Source: Melanocharis versteri
Taxonomy: Eukaryota > Chordata > Aves > Passeriformes > Melanocharitidae
DNA length: 64,000 nt
Assembly: GCA_013397845.1 (NCBI GenBank)
Contig: VZTG01007794.1
Coordinates: forward strand, 2,275,827 to 2,339,826
Reading direction: 5' to 3'
The notes below the pieces were generated by a model. The model was not told the DNA's origin, searched no databases, and saw only the letters and a program-made list of their open reading frames with translations. A program made the translations under genes and the position numbers. Below are positions 49,636 to 60,128 of this stretch, piece by piece. Positions within the stretch are counted from its first letter, which is position 1; every line of letters begins with the position of its first letter.

Positions 49636-50716
49636 TGTAGTGGTTTGATGCTGGCTGTATGCCAGGCACCCACCAAAGCCACTCTCTCACTCCCTTCCGC
49701 AGCTGGGCAGGGGAGAGAGAATATAATGAAGGGCTCCTGAGTTAAGGACCAGGAGAGAGCACTCATCAAATAGCATCACAGGCAAAACAAGCTCAAATTA
49801 GAGATATTACTTGATTTTCTTGCTAACAAAATCAGAGCAGGATCATGAGAAGTAAAATAAAACCTTAAGAACACCTTCCCCCCAGCTCTACCTCCTATCT
49901 CAGCAATGCAGAGACAGGGAGTGGGGGTTTATGGTCAGTTCACCACCTGTTGTTTCTTCTGCTGCTTAGGGAGAAGAGTCATTCCACTGTGGGGTCCCTC
50001 CCACAGGAAACAGTTCTCCACGAACTTCTCCAACGTGAGTCCATCTCATGAGCAACGGTTCTTTGCAAACTGCTGCAATGTGAATCCATCCCATGGGCAA
50101 CAGCACCCCTCAAACTGCTGCAGCGTGGGTCACTCTTCCACAGAGTGCAGTCCTTCAAGGACAAGCTGCTCCAGCGTGGTTCCTCTCTCCATGGGCCTCC
50201 TGCAGGTTCACAGCCTCTTCTCAGGCATTCACCTGCTCCAGCACGGGTCACCTCCGTGGACTGGAAGGGGATCTCTGCATCCCCATCGTCCTCCATGGAC
50301 TGCAGGGGCTCAGTTGCTTCGCCGTGGTCTTCACCATGGGTTACAGAGGAATCCCAACTCTGGTGCCTGGAGCATCTCCTCTCTCTCCTTCTCCACTGGC
50401 CTTGGTGTCTGCATACTTTTTCCTCTCGCATGTTTTCACCCCACTCTTCTCTGGCTGCAATTACAGCTGCACAATAACTTTTTTTTTCTTTCTTTCTTCT
50501 TAACTTCTTTCTTAACTCTGTGTTATCACAGAGGAGTTACCACTATTTCTAATTGGCCCAGCCTTGACCAGCTTTGGAGCTGTCAGGGATTGGCTCTGCT
50601 GGAAATGGAGAAAGTTTCTGGCAGCTTCTCACAGAAGCCACTCCTGTAGCAGCCCTTCCCTTCCCTGCCTGCCCACCCCCTTTCCTACCAAAGCTTGGCC
50701 ATACAAACCCGGTAGA
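49636..50716. mobile_element. Solo LTR of an avian endogenous retrovirus
   Basis: The segment starts TGTAGTGGTTTGATGCTGGC and ends in AAACCCGGTAGA (consensus end probably ...TACA). It matches in order the landmarks of an LTR family that is abundant in bird genomes: the GCCAGGCACCCACCAAAGCC start region, CACTGTGGGGTCCCTCCCAC, several TGCTCCAGCGTGG units, a pyrimidine-rich stretch, GTTATCACAGAGGAGTTACC and GGCAGCTTCTCACAGAAGCC. Length is about 1,081 bases. The flanks AAGGC (49631-49635) and AAGGG (50717-50721) agree at four of five bases, a possible decayed 5-bp target duplication. No retroviral gene is next to it, so it is a solo LTR. Orientation is uncertain; I slightly favour minus. The open frames inside (49906-50649 plus, 49979-50431 minus) are not genes. 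Confidence 0.85.
50025..50275. repeat. Degenerate tandem units inside the LTR
   Basis: Copies of a CTGCTSCARYGTGG-like core (first copy CTTCTCCAACGTG) start at about 50025, 50070, 50115, 50166 and 50233 (spacings 45, 45, 51 and 67), each followed by a CCATGGGC- or CCACAG-like segment. This internal repetition is a property of the LTR family, not of the host gene. Confidence 0.75.
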
Positions 50717-53700
50717 AAGGGGCATGAAGCTTTTCTGAAGTGCCATCAAGGAGAGGTAATGCCTCAATCCTGTGCATGTTGAGTTTGGTGGTGTCAGTGC
50801 TTAGGGCAGGAGGACCAGGCAAGAGAGAAGCTTACCCCCAATAACTGCTGGCTGCTCAAGCAGCTGTCATGCTGCAGAGTAAGGAATAGGGATGCTCTCA
50901 GGGCTGATGCAATAGGGTGTTCTGCCAGCCTCTAGTGAGGAACCAGCTGTGAAGCCCTGAGGGGTGGCTTGGACTCCTCAGAGAGATGCTCCCTGCCACT
51001 GCTTGGTGACTGGCATCACCAAGGCGTTTCCTTGGTGGGAAGTGCTGATCATACTTCATAGGCAAGCGGTTGTAATTGTGCCCAGTGAACAAAATCCTTC
51101 TGTCTTTCAGTACTGTGCTGCAAGGAGGTAAAGACTTCTGTCATGAAGAAGAGACGAGGAGGAAACAGTCAATGTGACCTTGAGAGACTAGATAAAACCC
51201 AGTTTTATGAGAGACACACATATGTTTTGCTCAAGAGGAAAAGCTGGGTGTAGATGAGAATATTCAGTCTGTGACTGGCAGGAAACAGATACGAGGCCTG
51301 GGGAAAGATAAGTATGTGGTACTCCCCTATACACAAGGGGATTAAGATCAGAAGCTTTAAGATGAGGTGAGGTTACTGATAAACAAAGGAAAAAGGAATG
51401 AGAGCTGCAAGCGGTGCAGAGCTCCTGCTAAAAACATGTCCCTGTGCAAAAGGGACAAGATGGCATTTAGTCATTTGAGAAATGGGAGAGACGTGGAAAA
51501 ATTCAGAGTAAATATGAAATCACCAGGGAGATTGGTTTGTGTTTATGCCAAGCCAGATGTCACGCACCTGAACAAGTCTCCTTAACGGTGCTTGAAAGCC
51601 AGAGTGGTATTTGTGCAGTAAAGATCCTGTGTGAATAGTCACTCTCACTGAAAAAACGAAGTGTGGGAGAGCTAGCCTGGGACAGGCCCACAGATAGGTT
51701 GTCAGGAAAGTGCAGACCATATGCAGGTGGTATAAATGATGATAATAGACATGCAGGAGATAATCAAGAAAACAACCCATGAAGAACAGCCATTGTGCTA
51801 CCAGAGTCCATAAACTAGAAGCTGAAAACTACTGGTATTGTGAGGTTGTGAAGTCTCCATCTTTGTCTTTGCTAAAAGTCTACTGGGAATTGGTGAAGTT
51901 GCAGCTTCTGGGGTGTTGAGTGATAGGTGAGGAAGCCCTGTTATCTGGGACTTGCTCCCAAACATATGACTTGGTTGCCATATGGCCACTGCTCTGCAGA
52001 ATATACCGTGGGAGGTCCAACACCTTGTCAGTCTTGCTGCTCTAATGGTTTATTGTGTTTACTGGATCACTGTCAGCGTATGCCTACAGGAAACAAGGGA
52101 AGCCAAACAATAAGCGGTATTCCTTTATAAAGTACAAGCTGGCGGACAAACTTGATATCTTTCTGAGATGTATAGCCCAGGAGCTTGAAGGGAAAGTGAC
52201 AGGTAGATGTATTTGGAACTTAAGTGTTTGATTTGGTAACTAATGAAACACTCAAAATTTACTGTAAATCAGGGTGATTGTGGTTCTGCCATGTGAACTG
52301 AGAGCTGATTGATTTGGAGAACTATTTGATAGATTTCTCTTGATGTCAGAGGATGTGATGGGCCCTTGCCATAGGTTCCTGTGAGACACCACTGAGGGTG
52401 TCCGTGTGGCGCTGAGACTCCATAGTGTTTGTCAGTAGGCAAACAAGATGGGACTGGGGACCTCTCCTTCATGGTGCAGAAATGCCAGGTGCCGTGGCTG
52501 TGTTGCTCTTTGTAGCCAGGTAGAGGCAGTCAAGCTGCCTTGGCTGCAGAACTGCATCATGGTGTTGCGCGGGTGTCACTGTTCCACTGAACGTCTTTGG
52601 AGGGGAAGGGGCCGTCATCAGCCCTTCCCTGATGGCCAGGCAGGAACAGACACCCCTTGCCCAGGAGCACCCAGTCCAAAGGGATGTGAAAATTGAGGCA
52701 GGCAGACAGCAGTGTGGGACGTGCAGCATTGGAGCAAAATGCAGAGCCAGAGAGACCAAATTGCCCTTGGGCTGAGGACAGATTAGCCAGCTCTGATGTG
52801 AAGAGCATGAACCACAGCATACTGGTTTTCAAGCTGTGGTACAGCCCTTCGTGGCGTGGTGCGTTATGTTCAGGGCACCATATGACTCGAAAGCACTACC
52901 ATCAGATTGAAGGGAGTTCCTGTAAAAAAGAGGCGTAAAAAAGACCTAGCTGTTTGGAGCTAAATATCACTTGGCAAAGTAGACAGTTTCCAGTGGGGGA
53001 AGGCAGCATGAAGTGTTTTGCTGATGTTCAAAGGCAAGGCTTTTGTGATTATCCTGGGTGATTTTGAAAGGGACTGAGTTGTGAAATGGACAGGTTCCTG
53101 ACCTTCTTCAGCCCTAGGTTTTACATGGATCCGAATGTTCCCCACTGTTACAGTCTACTACCATCCCTGCCAGGCACCGTCCCAGCTCAGGGTTACTTGT
53201 GTGGTTCGCAGTGCTTACAGTTGTGCTGGGAGCAGGGCCGGGGGTTCCTGAGCATTGGGCTGTGCACAGTCAGCAGTGTGCAAGCTGCCACAAAATGGTG
53301 CTCCGAGCAGCATGGGGTAGGGGCTGGCTGTGACAGTGACAGTACCTGCCAACGCCGGGACGGGGAGCTGATACGCACTAAAGAAAGGTGTGATGCCCTT
53401 TAGTGGTAGATATTTGAGGCCTGGTGCAAAGCCAGTAGGGAGGACTTCAGACCCAGGGCAAGGGTGCACTTAGTTTTTGCTTTGAAGAAGCCAGGCCTGC
53501 CAGATCAAAGCTTTGTAGGCCTGGTGTCTAGTTGACTAGTTCATAGAGGTGAAGTTTGCAGGGAGCTTTGTATTGGCTGGAGGAGATGGAAACAAGACAA
53601 AGAGATGTAGAGCTTTGGCAGGCCCTCCTCCTTTCTGCTGATACAGGACCGATCGCTGTTGTATGCTTGTCAGTGCTTTGCCCAGGCTTGTTGGAAATGC

Positions 53701-56700
53701 ACCGGTAGCACATTTGCTTCTTGATGCTTTTTCCCTTGGCCTGCAGATCACGTTCCTCCTCACTGCACCCAGCACGTCAGCACTTCTCCAACCCTCAGCT
53801 GCCTGAATGCTCTGTGCCAGGTCTGAGGCATGGTGCAGGACAGCTTTCCCGCTGCTGTGTCTGCAGCAAAAGAGGGATATTTTCCCTGTTTCTTAACTGT
53901 TTTACTCTGGGAAAGGCTTTGAGCTAACTAGTAAGCTCCTTTCTCCTCATCTGTCTTGAGGCTATTCCCTACTTGCTTACCAGAGTCAGACTGTTCTTCC
54001 TGTGGTCTGCTTGTGGCTGCAAGCAGTTTGCTTAGAGCTCTGCTGGACTTTGCTACTGAGGTGCAGATGACCTAGATGGATGTTTGAGGGGGTGAGAAGG
54101 CTCCCTCAACCTTGGGTGCCAGCTGCTGCGGGAGGGTCCCAAGTGCCCGGTGCAGGCAGGTCTGTACTGCCCTGGCAGGCAGAGGCTCAGGGTGGCACAT
54201 CCTCTGGGGTCAGGTCCCTGGGGTCACAGTGTGGGTTACCCATGGTACTTGGGAGACCAAGGGGACCCCAGAGGAGCAGGTCTGAAGGGTACAGGCCATG
54301 TCCACAGCACCCTCCGGGTCTGAGAACCAAAGCACACCTCACATCCCTGAATGCCATGCCCCAGAGATTTAACAAGGTTTGGGTTGCTTTATTTTTAATC
54401 TGGAAATTTGGTATTCTAGCCCCAGACCTGCTGGTTTCCGGTTGCCTGTCTCTGCACCTCCAGCCTGCTGTGAGACTGTCACATTTCCATAAACAAATGT
54501 GTCTCTACCAGAGCACAATCTTGCTGTTCCAATTGCAGATGGAGTTATTAACATTTACTGGTGAGAAAACAAATGAGCGTAGCTGGTGTGCTTACGTCGT
54601 TCTGTCTGTGAGCTCAAGCATCCACTTGATTGATTTATATTTTTCTGCAGGTGTTTCTCAGGTCACCTCCTTGTGTCTGGCTGACATCAGTGGTGTGGCT
54701 GGAAGAACACAGACACTTGCTTGTGTCAGTGCATCTGTCTGCCTGTTAGCCGTCTGTCCAGCTGCCTCATCACTCCTGCCTGAGTCCCAGCACAGTACTT
54801 CCTCTTTCTTCTTTCCCCGTGGTGCCAGGGGTTTGGCAGAGGACATGAGCTGAGTGTGAGGCAGAGACTTCAGGGTGAGGTAGTGAGAATGGGAAATGCT
54901 TTGTTTGGGAAGACCTGCAGTGCTGTTTCTCTTGTCTGCCCTGGCCTTACAGTGCTGCAACAAGATTCGGTGTGGGACAGGCAGCCTCCTCAGCAGGCAC
55001 TTCCCGATTCCCTGCCTGCAAGAGCCCCTCAGACTTCTGCTGCATGTCACCCCCTACCTGACTGTGGGATGACTCTGTAAGCATCCTGATGCACACTTTG
55101 CAGTGAGAGTCATAGCAGTGAAGGACCAAGGCATATAATCTTGGCTTTCCCAGCCTCATTTTGCATTCTTCCTTCTTTCTCTTTGCAATGGATGGATGGG
55201 AGTATGGAGGCTTGCTTGTCTGTTATTTGGGTCCTCATTTGGGTGCTATTTGGGTGCTGACCTGCAGGCCAGGGACAAAGACAAGGAGGAGAAGTCCTGC
55301 CCTGCCCTGCTGAGGCCACCAAGTCTCAAGAGCAGCAGTTCCCAGGGCTGTGTTTGCACAGGGCTTAACAGGGAGAAGCTGGGGCTGCAGCAGGTGGGAT
55401 GTGCTTTAGAGACTTCAGGTAGGAAGCTGTATGCCTCTGCTCCTGACACGTGTTGGTGAAAACATGGAGCGGTGTGGACATGCTGGTCCTGGTGGGGATG
55501 TAGGGGCTATGCTGTGGGGCAGGGAGCAGGCTTCTCTGTGAGTGGGAGAAGCTTCCTCTCTTCTTCCTTCCTACTGTTAATAGAGAAGGGGATGGAGTCC
55601 AGTACTGCAGAATAAGAGCTGAAAATGCCTTTTGGCAAGTCTGTCTTTGCTGTTTTGAGGAAGTCAGCATTAATTATGCAGAGTGCAGGAGGGGAAGCCT
55701 CTGGGGCTTGCATGGAACCTGGTTTGATGTCCTGCTCTTACTGTGTCTTTGGCCTCACTATATTCTGTGGTGACAAGCCATGCTTATGATCAGGAAAGAG
55801 CTTGGATACCTTGAGCTGGTTCCCACCACTCCAGCCTCACAGCAGCTTCCCACCAACTGCCTGCACCTTGTCTCTTGGTGCTCAGGAGCTCGTGGTGATG
55901 TTAACATCTCAACCCAGGCTGAGCCAAGCTTGCCCTGCCCTCCAGCCTTCATGGGGAAGGAGGGACCAGGAAAGGCACCTTTAACCATGTTCCGGTGCAG
56001 CACAGTTTGTTTGGTCAAAGATGCTCCTTTACATGTGGTGGCAGCATAAGGTGTAAGGAAACATGCAGGGTCCTTCCCTAGAGGAAGACACTGGGATCGG
56101 AACAGAAAGCTTTGCAAAACCACCTCTGCCTTCAGTGTGTATTTGAGGTGGGGGGAGCAGCTGTTGCTAGAAACATCCCCTTATCCCTCCCACACTGCTG
56201 GAAGGGATTTCCTTTCATAATTGGGAGCTGTGCTGCCGTACCATACGACTGTGCATGCTGCAAGCACCACCTTTCCTCCCTGCCTGTGCTTTGCCTGAAG
56301 CACTGTACCCAACATCAGCTGCCTCCAGGGCCAGCCTTGCACCTTGTAGCACAGGACACATTGGCTGGCTGAGGGTGGGGGCAGAGTCCCATGGAATGAG
56401 CATCCAAGACCAAGGTGCAAATCTAATGCAAGGAAAGAGGTATTGCCAGGCCTGTGAGTTGCACTGTGCCTGGGAAAACCAGCCAGTCTTCTGCTCAGCT
56501 GAAAGACTCCTGGGAAAGGCCTTTGGTGAAGGATACTAGGTAGGCACTGTTGATGAAGACTGCAGAGTTGGTTACCAAAGCATTTTTTTTAGTTACCTAA
56601 TTGGTGTTGTAACCCCAGAAGAACCCTGGTGGGTCTGACCTAAAGTGATACAGTGGCAGGTCACCTCTAGCCTGCTGCCAGATGTTCTTGCAGCTGGGAG

Positions 56701-57225
56701 AACTAGAAGGGCACAAGTGCTCTGAACATTCCTGTGAGCTTTTCCCAGCTTCTCACATACCTGAAGCCCCTCCGTCTCCATGGGGAGCCCCTTGTGCTTA
56801 CCAGCTGGTGGGAGGTTGCATAGCTGAGGATGGTGTGGACTGCTTCTGTGCCTCCTGACTCAGCTTATGAAAAGGCAGCATAAGCCTTGGGCATATGCTG
56901 CATCTTTTCCATTGCTGAGTGTTCTGGCTGGGTTACTGAAGAGGCTAGGAAGGTTTATATCCAGTCCATCCTCCAGGCTTCAGGGAAAAAACATCTCTGG
57001 GACCTGTCCCTCTGAAATGTGTCTAAAATTACCCATAGGCTTGCAAAATTTGTCTTCAACATGTAATGTTTTGTATAAATAATGTTTAGATAGGGTTGTG
57101 GGCAATGTGAGCATATGAGCCTCATTTCTTTTAAGAAAGATGACTGGAAAAATGGGCCTATAAAACATGCAAGAATGAGGTAAATAGTTTGGTGCCTGCA
57201 GAGGAAAATCATAGTTCCCTGATCT
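50717..57225 (+). other. TMEM63B: TMEM63B intron 1, right part, no exon recognised
   Basis: No coding exon of TMEM63B is visible. Open frames up to 257 residues (54080-54853 plus) have no domain and change character along their length. The stretch 54370-54660 is AT-leaning and non-repetitive and contains two acceptor-like sites (before 54538 and 54651) with no convincing exon, so at most it is a candidate conserved element. Positions 51100-53100 are AT-richer and may hold old, unrecognised interspersed repeats. Confidence 0.55.
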
Positions 57226-57229
57226 GTTG

Positions 57230-58150
57230 CAAGTCTTTCAATACTGTGGTAAAATAATAGGTAGCATCTGGCAAACTTGTGTACCTTGCTTGAATGTTCA
57301 GAAAACCTCTGAAATTTCTCACAGAAGACTGTTAAGAAAACTGTCTACTGGAGGAGATGTAGAGTTCTGGATCAAAAATTGGCTGAGGTTCCACAAACAA
57401 AGCCAAGGAGTGAACAAGCAATTTTAACGTGACAAGAGCAGAGGGATGGGGTCCTTCACGATAATGACCCAGAAAAGGTAATGTGCAGCAAGGTACCTAA
57501 AATCTGCCAATACCCTGGAGTCATTCAGATTTGTCAAGAGGAAGCGACTCTGAAGTGACACCATGTGTAGTGAAGTGGTGTGAGAAGATGAGTGGAATGC
57601 AGCCAGATGTATTGGAAGGAATGATTTGCTCTGGGACATGGCTGGCTTCTATTTTACCTTGGCTACTCAGGGCAGTGGGATTGCTGGCTGATGACAGAGA
57701 TGCTTTTCCTCAATATGCAAAGATGCCATCAGAGAAGTAAATCGCGCTCAGCCATGTGAGGAGCCGTATAAGGAGAGATGCTGAGAGCATCAGGGTGCTG
57801 TTCTGGCAGTCAAGGTCATTTCCCTACCCAGGATGTTGTATGTGATTCTGGTCACCTTTCCATAGGGTCAGAAGAGAGAATATGTTAGGAGTGTGTGGGA
57901 GAGTGGTTAGAGCTAGAAGACAGCTTGTGTCCTGGGAAGGAGAGAGCACTTAGTAGTGAGCTTAGTAGGTGTAGAAGAAACAAATGCTTTTCTTCTTTGC
58001 CTTTTTTCATTATACAAGGAGGACTCAAGCCTGTGATGTTACAGCAAGATCGTAGTCTTTAATCAAACTCTGGAACTCATTGCTGCAAGATCCTATTTCC
58101 AACCTAAAAGTTTACAAGGTTCCCAAAAAGAGGATTGAGAGATATTTCTC
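57230..58150 (+). mobile_element. Ancient CR1/L3-type LINE relic with reverse-transcriptase remnant
   Basis: In the frame of 57227-57427 the translation keeps the late reverse-transcriptase pattern LLRKL…G…WIKNWL…Q…VN, with WIKNWL at 57368-57385; this pattern (LLxKLxxxGxxxxxxxWIxxWLxxRxQxV) is typical of non-LTR retrotransposons. Further right, TGTGATTCTGGTCACCTTT (57840-57858) followed by GGTCAGAAGAG, then CTCTGGAACTCATTGCTGCA (58068-58087) and AAAAAGAGGATTGAGAGATATTTCT (58123-58147), follow in order the 3' part of old amniote CR1/L3-like elements. The copy is riddled with stops and deletions and is inactive. Confidence 0.65.
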
Positions 58151-59917
58151 TTTTCATTTAGTTCATCTAGATTGCATTTACAGAGGGGTGTAACCATTCA
58201 TGCTCCAAAGTGTGTGATATTCCTTTGAGTCTCATACCATCATTTTTTCCCATCACTCCCCTAGAGCTTCCGAGTCTCTAGCTAATTCAGTCAGGGTGAG
58301 TTATCCTGTCTTCCCAATTTATTCCCAACTGTGATCTCATGTCTTGGCTTGTTTTTCTCCTGCTTTTCTGCTCCCTTGTTCTGCTCTAGGCAGCCCTGCT
58401 CCACCTCTGTACCTGTGAATTAGGTCTTAACAGGCTGTTTTGTGGCTTTTCCAATTTGGCTGACCCCCTCTCAATGCCTGTCCCCAGCTGTGCTTTTGCT
58501 TCTTGGGCTGCCCTTTGTCATCGGTGCTTCAGCTGGTTTGCAGCTGTGCACCCGTTCAAGCTGAGCTGGGAGGGATCACTTTGAAGCAGAGCTCTCTAGG
58601 TCACCGCAGCGAATCATTTTGTGGTCATTATCCAGCTAGCATTGTGCTGCGATGCTGATAAATCTCTGCAGCCAGGCAGGAGATGGCCAGGATTATACCC
58701 GTGAGCTGGAGGTAAGAGCCCTGCACACCCTCTGTTAATGTCACCAAACAATGCAGAGCTTTAAGGGCAGTGGTGGTGGCAGCTTTCTCATCCCTTGGGC
58801 AAATGATGGCCCCTCTGCTCAGCCCAAAGGGATGGCATTTCTGGGGAAAAAAAAACAACCCAGGCATTGACCAGAAGTGATACTGTGCTATCGAGCCTTT
58901 CTGCGTGGTTCATGGTAGTAGTGAAGGATTTGGGGTGCTTTATGGATGCTGGATTAAGAGGAGTCGTTTAGGGATCAAAAGCCTGGATAGATCTTCCTGT
59001 TATCACTGTTCCTTCTGTAACTGATGGGATTTTCTCACCCCTGTTCTGAAAAGTGGTTGTGTTTCTGCTGTCAGCGTGTCCTTCTCTGAGCTATTCAGTT
59101 TGCATTTATCCATTGCTACCATAATCATCTCTGTGTCTCTTACGGAGCTGCTCTGCACAGGAGGAGGACCTCCCCATGTCTAAGCAGTGATGCTGACCTG
59201 CATGCCACTGTGGGTCTTGTAACAGTTAGGCGAAGGCACTGAAATAAATAAAATATTTGACCAGCTAAGTAGTAGAGCCTAAGCCTCCTTTCTACCTTGT
59301 GTGCTTGCATCTAAATGGCATCCAAGTCAGAGGAAGGAGAGAAAACAAACAGAGGGTGTGATCGGCCCCTGATGGGTGCCCTGGGAGCTGGAGGCCGAGG
59401 CCTGCAGTGAAGAGAGGGTGATGATTCAGCCTAATAAAGCTAATGGCTTTATGCAGCCGGGCAAAGGAAATTGTGGGATCATGATGCAGCAACTGTCCTA
59501 TAGCCGTTTGTTTCTATCATCCAGACGTGACTTCATGCCCCCACCACCCCACCCTTTCACTTTTTCCTGTACTTAAATACTTTCCCTGCTGAGGAGGGGG
59601 AGCTGAGACACCGGGTTCTCAGGAAGAAAAGTAGTCTGTGAGACAGCTGCACCTAAATGGTGTGAGGGTGGACGAACAAGAAAGGGAGTTCTGGGACTGC
59701 GTGGTGGGACCAGAGCTGCTGAAGCATAGGTGTTCTTCTAGCACCACTGAACTCAGCAGGCTTCTCAGATGACCTTGTCCCTGGGCGCTGGTCCCAGGAG
59801 AATCCTGTAGCACAGAGAAGCCCAGGCTGGCAGGCAAGGTTGGCCCCTAACTCCAGCAGGGCCGCGTTGTCATCAAACTGGTGCACGTCTAACCAGCTCT
59901 TTCTCTCCTTTCCCTAG
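58151..59917 (+). other. TMEM63B: TMEM63B intron 1, end part before the first coding exon
   Basis: No exon recognised. A short A-run is at 58849-58857. The stretch ends in a good polypyrimidine tract and acceptor (TTTCTCTCCTTTCCCTAG) at 59900-59917. Confidence 0.65.
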
Positions 59918-60128
59918 GGAAGACGATGAAGCTGTAGAGATGCTTCCCTACGTCATTGCCACCCTGGGCTCAGTAGGGGCCCCCTGCAAAACTCCGACAT
60001 GCAGCAACAACAACAACAGCACTACCAAGGACTACTGCTACAGTGCACGCATCCGCAGCACTGTGCTGCAGGGGCTGCCCTTCGGTGGGGTGCCCACCGT
60101 CCTAGCCCTTGACTTTATGTGCTTTCTC
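59918..60128 (+). CDS. TMEM63B: TMEM63B first coding exon
   Basis: The acceptor CCCTAG ends at 59917; 22 bases of 5' UTR precede the ATG at 59940. The start is chosen because MLPYVIATLG matches the beginning of vertebrate TMEM63B (MLPFLLATLG in human); G at -3 supports it. The exon encodes residues 1-63 and ends in phase 0 at TTTCTC|GTAAGT. Compared with human, the segment between the start motif and KDYCYS is about ten residues longer and includes two extra Cys (16, 21) and an Asn run (23-26) from a CAA/AAC repeat at about 60004-60016. Confidence 0.95.
59926..59937 (+). promoter_or_regulatory. TMEM63B: Minimal upstream ORF (Met-Lys-Leu-stop) in the TMEM63B leader
   Basis: ATG AAG CTG TAG lies in the exon immediately before the main start; its stop codon ends two bases before the TMEM63B ATG. 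It has A at -3 and A at +4, a reasonable initiation context. If used, it would make main-frame translation depend on leaky scanning or on reinitiation over a two-base distance. The sequence shows it directly; its effect is inference. Confidence 0.7.

Noticed and set aside
49906..50649. 247-residue plus frame and 150-residue minus frame inside the LTR
   Set aside because: Both lie wholly within the solo LTR and reflect its internal tandem units; LTRs of this kind carry no gene of this sort.
54080..54853. 257-residue open frame in TMEM63B intron 1
   Set aside because: No domain, no homologue recognised, composition shifts along its length, and it overlaps frames on the other strand.
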